Assembly: GCA_026936335.1 (NCBI GenBank)
Contig: JAPMXV010000034.1
Location: forward strand, 628,001-692,000
Direction of reading: 5' to 3'
DNA from: Mantamonas sphyraenae
Lineage: Eukaryota; CRuMs; Mantamonadidae
Length of the DNA stretch: 64,000 bases
Part shown: positions 51,004 through 61,570 of the stretch, one piece after another
Layout of the letters: each line of letters starts with the position of its first letter
Position numbering within the stretch: position 1 is the first letter of the stretch
Notes under the pieces: generated by a model
The model's database searches: none
What the model was told of the DNA's origin: nothing
Seen by the model: only the letters and a program-made list of their open reading frames with translations
Position numbers and translations under genes: made by a program

Positions 51004-54000
51004 TCAGGCCGCAAACCACCGCAGCTTGTCCACAAACTCGGGAAAGCCGCTCTTGCGCTCGGTTGGCTCGATCACCAGGCACTCGCCGATGACTTCCAGC
51101 AGCACCGGTGGCAGGTTGCGCTTCGAGAGGTCGTCCAGGGCTGCTTCCAACAGTTCCGGCAACACTTGCACGTCGTACACTCCGTACTTGTCCTTGGGCA
51201 CCTGTCGTGTGAACGGCGCCTCGCGAGTCGCAAGTTCCAACAGCAGGATGCCATACGACCATACATCCACCTTGAGCCACTTGTCCACGTTGCCTCCGCC
51301 TTCCTTGCTCCACTGCACTGCATCCAGAAGCTCGGGTGCTCTGTAGTCTGGTGTACCCACCAGCAGCGACGTCATGCTGCCACTGCTGTTCAGGAACCGG
51401 CTCAGCCCAAAGTCTGCAATCTTGGCTGTGCTGTCGTCGATGTCCAGCAGGATATTCTCGGGTTTCAGGTCCCTGTGTACCACCGGCGGCTCCAGGCTAT
51501 GCAGGTACGCCATCCCGCTGGCCACATCGTGCGCCATTTTCAACACCCTTCGCACCCACACGCTCTCCGATGCCCCCCGCTGTCGCTCAATCAGCGTACG
51601 CAAGTCGCTGGTCATGCGTTCCATAAAAATGTACAGATGGTCCTCGTCGCGGAACGACCCGCTGTAGGACACCACATTCCCGTGCCGCAGCGACGACAGA
51701 ATGCGCACCTCGCGCAGCAGACGCGGCATCATTTCCATGCCCAGCCTTTCAAGGGACACCTTTTTCATCGCCAACAAGCTGCCCTTCACCTTGACCTCGT
51801 ACACGTCTCCAAACGACCCCGCTCTACCCAATCGGTTGCCCATCATCACCTGCTCGATATCGTCCACAAGTGCCTCCTTCCCACCCACTCGTGACTCTCC
51901 AGGGGTGCCAGGCAACCCGCCACTGCTTGTCGTGCTCATCAGTCGGCGGTTGGCCATCAGCTCCATCACTGACCCTTCCGGACCCTCCACGCTTCCGCCA
52001 GCAAAGCCGAGGCCCACTCCCAGAGAGCCACGGCTCGGAGACGAAACCAGACCCACGGATATGCTGTTTTCCTTCATCAGCTTCGGATCCAGACTCTTGC
52101 CTCCAATGTGTGCCTCTCCCGACGCACCGTCGCGCTGGTAGAAGCGGGCATCTTCCGAAAACTCTTTTGTCAACATGCCCGGGTTCTTCATCACGTCCAC
52201 CACGTAGTACTCGTCTTCCAAGCACACCACATTCCACACATGTGCCTCGCCACCCACGTACTGGCCCTGAACAATGCGGCAGAAAATGCCAAGCTTGTCT
52301 GCAAGCACCTTGAACAGAAACGCCCTGTGCCTGCACACCCCCTTTCGCATCGCTCCAATCGGCACCATGTTGCCCATCTGTACGTTGCATTTGACACGAA
52401 ACATGTCGTCGTAAACCTCACGGTAAAATCGTTGGTACTGCTCGATGCTCGACTGGTACGCTTCTGAACCGCCCAGCTGCTCGCTCACATGCCGTGCCAG
52501 GAACAGCACCTGCCTGTACTCGTCAATGCCGTGCAGATATCGCTCCAGGAATTGCAGATGGCCCGCAAGCGTGGCATCCCGTGTAAAATCAGCAACCACG
52601 AGCTCCACGTGGAACGTCATGTCCTGTTTCAGCAGCTCATGCATGTGCTGGAACCTTCCCCCGTCGTCCACTCCTTCGTAAAAGTAGAATCCGTCGTGCA
52701 CAGGCGCCTCCAGCCATGTGTTGGACAAGAAACTTTTCGAGTGCTCGTAGTCCTCCACGAAATGCACAGCCTCCTCACTGTCACTGTTGGGATCCGGGGC
52801 CGCCTGCCACAGTTCTTGGTTGGCTTGCATGAGACGCTGCAACATGTTGGCGCCGATCTTGCTGACGTGGCCGTTTTGCGATTTGCCCAGATGGAACAGC
52901 ACGTCGTCATTCTGCAGCAGCATCTCGTGCGCCCAGCTCGCCGTGTGGTGTGTGATGTACAGGAGCATGCTGCTCACGTGCAGCAGTTGTTCCATCGACT
53001 TGCTGTACTCCGCCCCAACCACGCTCATCTGCTCCCGCGCTCCGCGTTCCTTTTCCAGCAAGCCCTGGCGCTCTTCGACCAGTGCCTGCTTGCTCTCCTC
53101 CATCTTTGCTTGCTCTTCGCCATCCTTTTCACCCTTGATCCGTCGCTTCAGACTCACAATTTCGCTGTTGAGATTTCGTGCTCGGTACGAAGCGTCGTCC
53201 ACGCTGCGCTCCAAGTGGACCATTGCGTCCGCCTGCGTCTCTTGTATGTGCAACTCCTTCTTGGTGAGTTTCAGGATCGATTCCAGCTTTGGTGACAGGT
53301 CAAACGGAGGCTGGACGTCCGTTTTGGGCGTACTGGCCGATGCCGACGATGACGAAGATGATGACGACGACGAAGACGACGAAGACGACGATGACGACGA
53401 AGACGGCTCGTTGGCAGCCTCATGATCCTTGATCTCGCGCGTTGCGTTGGCACTGAGGAGAGAAAACACCTTGCTGAGGGCGATGAGCACATGTCGATCT
53501 GTTTTCTGCCCTTGCTCCGTGGCCAGCACGTCCAGCACGTCCATGAAACGTGTAAACATGGGGTGTGACCACACAAGGGCACGGTACTTGTTACTGTAGG
53601 CCATCTGCTGCAGGAGATGGATGACTGCGAGCAGCACGTACCGTGCGCTTTGCCTTCGAAATCGAAATCGTCCCCTATCGGCTGCGTCAGATGCAGATGT
53701 TTGAGTGGTCCACGAGTGCATGCGTCCAACCACATGCATTCGTTGCCATTGCTCCCTTCTGCGGGCGCCACGTACGTCAGCAGATCGTGGAGAATGTCCT
53801 GCTCTGTCTGCGAGTCCATCATCAGAGTGTGCAGAAACGCAGGATCCTTGCACTCCATGATGAGTTGGTTGAGCATCTTGAAAGCCTTGATTGCGTCGTG
53901 TTGCTGTGTCGACAAGGCGTGTGCGCGGAACCTGTGACTGTTCCAGAGTTCGTCGTCCTCCCCGCCATCGCCAGTTCCTTGCTCGGTGACGCGTGTTTGG

Positions 54001-56492
54001 TCGCCACTCTCATCATACCATTCGCCTATTTCACCAGTTTCTTCCACTTCCTTGAGAAACTCGAGAGTGCGCGTGCCTGCACGGGCCATGAAGCGCGGCG
54101 ACAGGCCCATTTCGTTCATGGCTTGAATATCTGCGCCCATCTGAAGCAGCAGATGGCATGCAGAGCGATGGTTTGCAGCAGCAGCTAGGTGCAGAGGGGT
54201 CTGGTCTGCGTCGTCGGTGGCGTCGACGAGGGCGCCTGCGTCCAAGAGAACGCGCAGACATTGGCACCGGCCAAACGCAGCGGCTACATGCATGGGTGTC
54301 TGTTGGTCGGCATTCTTGGCCTCCTTGTCTGCTTTGTGTCTGCACAGGTGGTGAATAATCAACGGATGGCCGTTGCGCGCAGCGAGATGCAACGGAGCGT
54401 CGCCGTGCTCGTCCTCGGCGTTCACATCCATGTGTTCGTGTTCCACAAGGTACGTGGTGACTTCGAGCTGACCCTGGCCACAAGCCACGTGCAACAGCGA
54501 CGTCTTTTGTTCACCAGCCTTGGAGCCGGCCAAAGACAGGGACGACCAGGATCCGCTGGAGCTCTTGCTGCGTCCCACGCTGAACGAACGCGCACGCTGC
54601 CAGGCCTTGGGCACGCGCATGAGGTGGTGTGATGATCCTTGCTCCAACAAGTACTCAAGGCAGTCAAGGTGACCATGCTGAGCGGCACAGGATGCAGCCG
54701 TGCTGCCGTCGTCATTCATGGCACGCACATCTGCACCGTTCTTCACGAGGAGTCGGATGCAGGACAAGGAGCCTGCGCTAGCAGCATGAACCACCGCCGT
54801 GTTCATGTGCAGGTCTACCCAGTTGACGAGTTCGTCTGCACTGGGTCCTTGGTCACGTTCCTGCACAGCACGGAGAATGAGGCCAATGGCCGCCGGCTGG
54901 CCTGTTTGGGCAGCCAGAAGCACAGGAGTGAGACCGTCGGCATCACCAACAGACAGAGAGCACTGCAACTCGAGCAGGAGGGAGACGACGTCGTATTGCG
55001 AGTGTGCAATGGCGTGGTGAAGCAAGGTGCGGTTGTTTTGCTCTGGCTCCTGAAGATCCAGCCACTCGGGATGATCAGCGAGCTGCTGGCGCAACCAGTC
55101 GCATTTGCTCTCGCGCACGCCCTCGTACAATTGCGTCACAAGGTCGCTTTGACTGGATCGCATCTCCAGGATGGACTGCTGGCGCATACGCGTGTGTGGC
55201 TCCAGCGACATCATCAACGGCGGCGTGGTTGCGCCTTCGAGCCATTGGTTGCTCGTCAGTGATGGTTCGTCAGCGCGTGTCTCTGGGTACAGGTCGTGAT
55301 GGAACGCTGTGCTTTTGCGCAACACGTTGAAGCGGACGACTTCGAGCGAAGAGGAGGCAAGGCGCAAAAAGGCGGCACATTCACACTTGGATGTGTTGAG
55401 CATGGTCTTGGGCAGCATGCACGTGTCCAGCTGCAGGACGCCGTTGCCAGCAGTCCAGCTGTTGAGTGGTTGCAACACCTCCGACTCGTTGCCTAGGGCA
55501 TACAAGGAGATGGACCGGTCTCCCTTGCCACACAGGTAGACAATGCCCAGGTCGGGGTCAAAGAATGGCTGCACGGGAGCGGTGGAGTCGTCCAGCAGTT
55601 TGCGCTCCAACGGTGTCTGCAGACCCGATCCCAGGTCCCAGACGGCCATTTCACGTTCACCGCGTTTGTTGAAGCCCGTTGTAAAGAGGCAAGCAGAATC
55701 GCCCAGCCAGATGGCATGAGTGGCCTTTGTGCTTCCGTGTGCTTCGCCGCTGAACACGGGGGCGTTTGGAGCTTGGCGGGGATCCCACACGCGCACGTGG
55801 CGGTCGTCACTGCTACTGACGAGCAATCCGCCTGCATAGGACCACTCCATGGACGTGGGCAACACGGTAGACTCGCCGGCGGCGGAACTCAGTGCGGCGG
55901 CGTGAGTGAGCGCAATCTCGGCCGCAGGCATCTCCTGGTTAAGGTCCCACACAAGGATGCGTCCGTCACGAGCCATGCTGGCCATGAGGTTGGAGGCGCA
56001 CGGGTGGAACTGGACGCCCGTGACTGCGTTCTTGTGTGCAGACAGGGTGAGGAGCGGCGCCGTGTCTTCACCTTCATCGCTTGGTTGCGGCGCCGTCACA
56101 GCCCACAGATTGATGGTGGAATCTGTGGAAGCAGATGCAAGCAGCGCAGAGGCAGATGGGTCCAGCTGCGGGTAACTGTAGGCGTGGCCAAAGAAAGGGT
56201 GCCAGGCTAGATCGGTGATCGTGCCCGTGTGGCCGTAAAAGACGCGGTAGTCGTTGTTGAGACTGCCCCCAAAGCCCATGTAGTCGAGCACCATGAAGCT
56301 CTTGCGCGAGTATGTCTGTGTGGGGATGGCCACGAGCGAGTTGCACACAGCCATGGAGCCCAAGGGCACACTGTGTGCAACTGGCACGTTGGAGAGCAAG
56401 GCTTCGCCATGCGTTGTGCTGGCCATGATGCGACGGGTGTTGAGCACATACTGCGGGTATCCCGGCTCGAGGAACGACTCGTCGCTGCTCAT
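51004..56492 (-). CDS. WD40-ankyrin-EDR1-type protein kinase (TKL/MAP3K-like), apparent frameshift
   Basis: Complement, about 1,830 residues. WD40 repeats start near residue 82 (VFYGHTGTITDLAWHPF; LWAV; VTGVQFHP; VSSSDDRHVRVWD). Ankyrin repeats run about 485-815 (TLLHHAIAHSQYDVVSLLL; APLHLAARNGHPLIIHHL; TPLHLAAAANHRSACHLLL). After a poly-Ser run and coiled coil comes an EDR1/CTR1-type region with a transglutaminase-like triad: Cys in KGVCRHRAFLF (about 1387), His in EAHVWNVV, Asp in YYVVDVMKNPG. The C-terminal kinase (about 1545-1820) has GRAGSFGDVYE, LLAMKKV, HRDLKPEN, DFGLSR and RAPELL, so it should be active. Near 53635 the frame shifts; a 17-nt GT...AG segment lies there, too short for a normal intron. 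Otherwise the gene could be two adjacent genes. EDR1-type kinases act as MAP3K-like regulators in plants and protists. Confidence 0.8.
53335..53410 (-). repeat. Imperfect TCG/TCA repeat coding polyserine
   Basis: A GAC/GAT-type repeat on the plus strand encodes a run of about twenty Ser in the kinase gene, between the helical and coiled-coil regions. Confidence 0.8.
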
Positions 56493-56586
56493 GGACGTGT
56501 GCAGATTGGCAGGGGCGGCGCGCAACAGCACCCACGGAAACAGGCCCCTCCACGCACCGGCACACCACACCACACCACACAAGACC

Positions 56587-57690
56587 ATGGGAAACAAGTT
56601 GAGCAAGGCACAACTCGCAGAGGTAGGATGGCGAGGGAGGGGAAAGGGGTTTACGCTTTGGGTGCATCCTATTCCTCTTGACCCCAGAAGCAGATGTTGA
56701 AGCTGACACACGCGCCGCTGTGGCTCCCCTGACGCCACACAGCTCCGCGAGATCTTTGACAAATATGACAGCAACGGCGACGGCGAATTGAGCGTTGACG
56801 AGCTGGAGGTGAGTGCGGCTGAGGACGTGGGAAGCGCTGAGGGGCGTGCAAGTGCATCAGACGAATTTTGCACAGTGGGATTTCGAAAAAGAGGGGTGCC
56901 AGAGCTGGCGAACGGCGACGGGTACCGAGGCCGGTGCGGTGGTTGGCACGCGCCGTCCAGGTGCCACATCGCACATGCAGGGAGGCGGGGTTTAGGGGGA
57001 GGAACTTTTGCAGCGCAGACGACTAACCCTGGCGCGCGACACAGGACTTTGTTGTGAGCGTTGGCCACGAGGTGGAGCGCGAGGTCATTCGCGAGTGGAT
57101 GTTCAGGGGCGACACAAACAACGATGGAGGGTAGGTTGACGCAAGGAAACATGAGCACGTTTAGGTGGAGGGCGCAACCGTGTGCTTTACGTGCCCTGGC
57201 GGTGCAACACACGGGCGGTTGCGCGCCCCCCCCCGACCGCCAGCGTCGCAGACGGGGGGCTGCAATCAACCACCGCAAAACCGCACACACTCACCAGCTC
57301 ACACCGCTCCCATTCCGTATGGCATATCACCCACGTCCACACATGGTGCATGGACAACGTGCTGGGCGGCTGCACCATGCCCACACATCTCCTGCTTTGC
57401 CCGTTGCGTGGCACAGTCTCTCCTGGAGCGAGTTTACCAAGCTCGTGCAGAAAAATTTCCTGAAGCAGTTCACGGCGCTGGACACGGATAACGACGGCGT
57501 GCTCACGGCCGAAGAGGTCATTGAGGGCTTCCAGAAGATGGGATTCATGGTCACGGGAAAGTTCCTGGCTGAGAACCTGGACAAGGACGGCGACGGCAAG
57601 ATCACCCTTGAGGAGTACATTGCTCTCGCTCTCTCCACCACCGACGCCAACATGGACGACGGCGTGAAGCACGTGGTTATCGAAGACTAA
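56587..57690 (+). CDS. N-myristoylated four-EF-hand protein (calcineurin B-like/calmodulin-like)
   Basis: Four exons: 56587-56622, 56743-56808, 57045-57130 and 57417-57690 (introns 120, 236 and 286 nt), 153 residues. Exon 1 encodes MGNKLSKAQLAE, a good N-myristoylation site as in calcineurin B, recoverin and CIB proteins. EF1 is DKYDSNGDGELSVDEL. EF2 spans exons 3 and 4 (DTNNDGG, then LSWSEF). EF3 is DTDNDGVLTAEEV and EF4 is DKDGDGKITLEEY. All four loops keep Asp at position 1 and an acid at 12, so calcium binding is expected. The order and length fit a calcineurin-B-like regulatory subunit, but the family's target-binding residues cannot be verified by eye. It is divergent from the giant kinase across 94 bp. 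This is the most intron-dense gene here. Confidence 0.85.
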
Positions 57691-57729
57691 AGATTTTGCG
57701 GTCGTTTCTGTGCCAATTCCCCACTGGGT

Positions 57730-58050
57730 TCATTCGCTAGCGAGCTGTGTGTCGTCCGTTTCTGTGTCCGCGCCCTTTCCGCTCGCCCCATTGCTTGCAG
57801 ACGACTCGTCCTCCTCCCCGCGCCAGTCTCCAAAGTACACACCCTCGGTGTTGGTTTGCAAAAAGTCGCTGTTCATGATTTGCGTGTGCATGGTGCGTAG
57901 GAGTGCCTCGACCGCGTCGTCGTCTCCTCCGCTACCGCCTGCTACACCTGCGCCTGCCGTCTTGTCCATTTCCCGGGCTATTGTGTGTGCCGCCTCTGTC
58001 TGCGCAACCTTGGCGTCGTCCTCTTGGACGTTGTCCGACGTGCTGCTCAT
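57730..58050 (-). CDS. Small acidic protein, unknown
   Basis: 106 residues, complement, intronless. The start MSSTSDNVQEDDAKVAQTEA is polar. The only ordered-looking segment is VEALLRTMHTQIMNSDFLQ followed by TNTEGVYFGDWRGEEDE; the rest is Gly/Asp/Ser-rich. The frame is favoured by a good start and by its tight fit between two genes: 39 bp from the convergent EF-hand stop, and 53 bp from the divergent CSE1 start. I do not recognise the family. Confidence 0.55.
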   Translation of the reverse strand: MSSTSDNVQEDDAKVAQTEAAHTIAREMDKTAGAGVAGGSGGDDDAVEALLRTMHTQIMNSDFLQTNTEGVYFGDWRGEEDESSASNGASGKGADTETDDTQLASE

Positions 58051-58103
58051 TGCCCTGTCTGCGTGAGCGGCCGCACTGCAAAACCCACAGCACCCGCACC
58101 ACA

Positions 58104-61100
58104 ATGAGTGCAAGTGAATTGATTGACACGCTGGCCGACACCATGCAGATGGGCACCAAGCATGGCCAAGAAGGTAGGCCTGCAGTACATTGCGTCGACA
58201 CGCTCACGGGCGCACACCGGCAGCCGCGCGGATTTTGTCCCCAGCCGTCCGTGATCCGCACGCAAACGCCGCTGCACTTTGCGGCGTCCCTGCTTGACCC
58301 ACACCTCCCACATCGCGTCCCCAGTTTCTGACACGCTCCTGCGCGTTTCTGCTTCTGCACACTCCCCACATGTGTGCTCTGGTATCCACAGCGGCGGCCA
58401 GGCTCCAGGAGGCCCGCCAGGACGACGGCTATTGCGAACTGCTGGCCCAGGTCATTGATGACGAGCACGTCGACGAGAACGTGCGTCTCATTGCTGCTAC
58501 TGAGCTCAAGAACGTCGTGCGCAACCACTGGAACCCCGTACGTCCCGCCGCACGCACAGGCTTGCTTTCCGTTCTTGCCCGTTCCTTTTTTTTGGCGCGA
58601 TTCACTCACACCCACCCACACTCCGGGCAGCCTCCCGAATCCGACTTTCGTAAGCTCTCCTCCGAGGACAAGTCGCTTGTGCGCGACCACATCGTCGAGC
58701 TCATGATCAACACCACCAACAAGGTCCAGGAGTGTATTTCGGAAGCCGTGAGCATCGCAGCAAAGCACGACTTTCCTGATCGCTGGGGCGATTTGTTGGA
58801 CGTACGTCTGCCCATGGATACCTCGCCCCGCCCGTCCCCTGTGCAAGCGCTCTCCGATTCCGCCCTTGCTGACACCCATACTACGTGCATGTTCACGTAC
58901 GCGCTTCACAGCAACTCGTCGATCGCCTCACCACGGACGACTACCACACCGCCATCGGTGTAACGCGCACCATGGCTGCTGTGTTTCGCAAGTATCGCGG
59001 AGCAGAGCTCACCGAAGACCTCAAGGGCGAGATCATCGAACTGCTGGAGGCGTGCTCCCAGAAGCTGTTTGATTTTTTCCTCGACATCCAAGCACTCGTG
59101 CAGGACAACCTCAAGAACGACGAGGCGCTCGTGGGATACATGGAGGTGCAAGAGCAGATGATCCATGTGCTGTTCTCCCTCTCGTACCAGGACTTGCCGC
59201 CTGTGTTTGAGGACAACTTGGCCACACTCATGAAAGAGTGCCACGTGCTGCTTACCATGAGCCACTCTGCTCTCGAGCCAGTCAAAGAGAATGAGCCAGG
59301 CCTTTTGGACCGCATCCAGGCCGAGGTCATCAACATGCTGGCTGTGTACGCCGAAAAGTACGACGACGTGTTTCCCGACTACCTGTCCGAGTTTGTGGAC
59401 GACATTTGGCATTTGCTCACCGAACTGGGCAAAGAAGAGTGCTACAACAGCGTGGCCATCACTTCCATCCGCTTCCTGGCAGCCACCGCCAGCAACCCGA
59501 TCCACAAGTCCATCTTTGCCGACGAGGAGGCCCTGCAGACCATCTGCGAGCAGGTCATCATCCCCAACATGCTGCTCACCGAGCTGGACGAGGAAAACTT
59601 TGAAATCAACGCCACCGAGTACATCCGCCGTGACGTGGAAGGTTCGGACAGCGAGACACGCCGGCGCACAGCGTACGACTTGGTCAAGGCCCTGTGTCGC
59701 AGCTACGAGAAGGAAGTGACCGATATCTACACAGACTACGTCGCACGCCTGCTGGACGAGTACAAGGACGACCCGGAGGACGCGTGGAAGAGCAAGGACG
59801 TGGCCGTGTATCTGGTGACGGCGATGGCCGCCCAGCGCGGCGGCGCGGCTCAAAAGCGCAACGTGCACGTCAGCGAGTTTGTGGACGTGCTGGGCTTCTA
59901 CGACGACCACATCATGCCCGAGCTGACAGACAAGGAAGCAAACCCGGTGCTGGTGGCGGATTCGCTCAAGTATGCGATTACATTTTGCATGCAGCTGAGC
60001 ATGGACCACTACAACGAGCTGATTCCCATTCTGCTCAAGCTGCTGCTGCACGAATCAGAGGTTGTGGTATCGTACGCGTGCATTTGCATCGACAAGCTGC
60101 TTGCTGTGCAAGACGAGGACAAGAAGGGCCGCCGCGTGGCTCGTGTGACGGCAGAGGACATTGAGCCGATGCTGGACGACATGCTGACCAACCTCTTTGC
60201 TGCGTTGAACAACGACGAGGATATGGAGAACGAGTACATCATGAAGGCCATCCTGCGAGTGGCTGCTGTGGCGCAAGATCGCATGGCGCCGTACTCCCAG
60301 GTGGTCATCGACAACCTGAAGGACATCCTCAAGGAGCTGACAAAGAACTCACGCAACCCTCAGTACCACAACGCTCTGTTTGAAACCGTGGCTGCCATGA
60401 TCACCTTCATTTGCAGCAGCGACCCTGGTACCATCGAGCCGTTTGAGGACATGCTGTGGGAACCCTTTGAGTTCTTCCTGGTCGAGGCCGAGGAGGGCAA
60501 CGATTTCATGCCCTACATGTACCAGCTGCTGTCGCAGCTGCTCGAGATGCGCCGGGACAACGTGCCCGAACGCTACCAGGCGCTGATTCCGGACATGCTC
60601 AAGACAGACAGCTGGGAGGCCACTGGCAACATTCCAGGTCTGACGCGCATGCTGTCTGCAGTCCTTCACAACGATTCCAGCGTGCTGCTGTCCGAAAAGC
60701 GCCTGGTCAAGACGCTGGGTGCCTTCCAGTACATGTTTGCGCACAACGCATACGTGGAATACTCGTTTGAGCTGCTGACGGCTGTGATGGCATACGCAGA
60801 CATCGAGCAGTTTGGCGAGCACGTGGACCAGGTGTTCAAGATGGTGATCAAGCGCCTGAAAAAGGTGGATCGGGCGTCGTTTGTCGCGCGGCCGTTCTCT
60901 TTGTTCCTGGCCAAGTTTATTGCACTGCATGGCGAGGACGTGCTGTTTGGTTTGGATGACATCAAGCAGGGCTTGATCCTGTCCGTGATCAACACCATCT
61001 TCCTGCCGCAGGTGCGCAAGTTTGAAAAGCCCCTGGACCGCAAGGCGGTGTGTGCGGGCATGCTGAAGATTGTGACGGCGTGCAGCGTGATGGTCACTGA

Positions 61101-61431
61101 TGATGACTACCTGGAGGCATGGGGCGACGTGTTGTACGCCCTGCTCCAGGTGCTTGAGCTGCCGCCCGTGGAAGACACGGAAGGCACGAAAGAGGTGGAG
61201 GTGGAGTATGCCAGCAAGCACGTTCAGCTTGCCTACGCCAAAAAGCCCGAGCTGGACGTGGTGGGAGACATTGACATCCCCTTGGAGCTTGCACGTGGCC
61301 TAAAGGACTTTTCTGCGAAGCACCCGGGCGTGCTTCAGGATGTTGTGGAGGCCAAGCTGGACGAGGAGGCCATGGATGTACTCATGAGCTACTTTGAAGA
61401 GGCTCGTGTGAGCGAACCGTTTTTGGAATGA
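58104..61431 (+). CDS. CSE1L: Exportin-2 / CSE1 (importin-alpha re-exporter)
   Basis: Exons 58104-58173, 58392-58537, 58631-58801 and 58912-61431 (introns 218, 93 and 110 nt), 968 residues, the same size as human CSE1L (971). The N-terminal HEAT helices include an importin-beta N-terminal domain (LLAQVIDDEHVDENVRLIAA; ELKNVVRNHW). Diagnostic CSE1 segments are FPDRWGDLLDQLVDRL (across the third intron), DDYHTAIGVTRTMAAVFRKY and EYIRRDVEGSDSETRRRTA. It returns importin-alpha to the cytosol with RanGTP. The C-terminus (LARGLKDFSAKHPGVLQDVV) is also typical. Start and all splice junctions keep frame without adjustment. Confidence 0.95.
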
Positions 61432-61570
61432 TGGAGGAAGGAGGGAAATGAACAAGTGGTCGTTTTCACGGACGCCATGCCAGGTGTGATTGTGACGGGT
61501 AGGCACGGGTGGGTAGGGTTTCCTCTTGTTGGGCGGCTTTGTGCGACTGTTTGGCCAACACAAGGACGAC

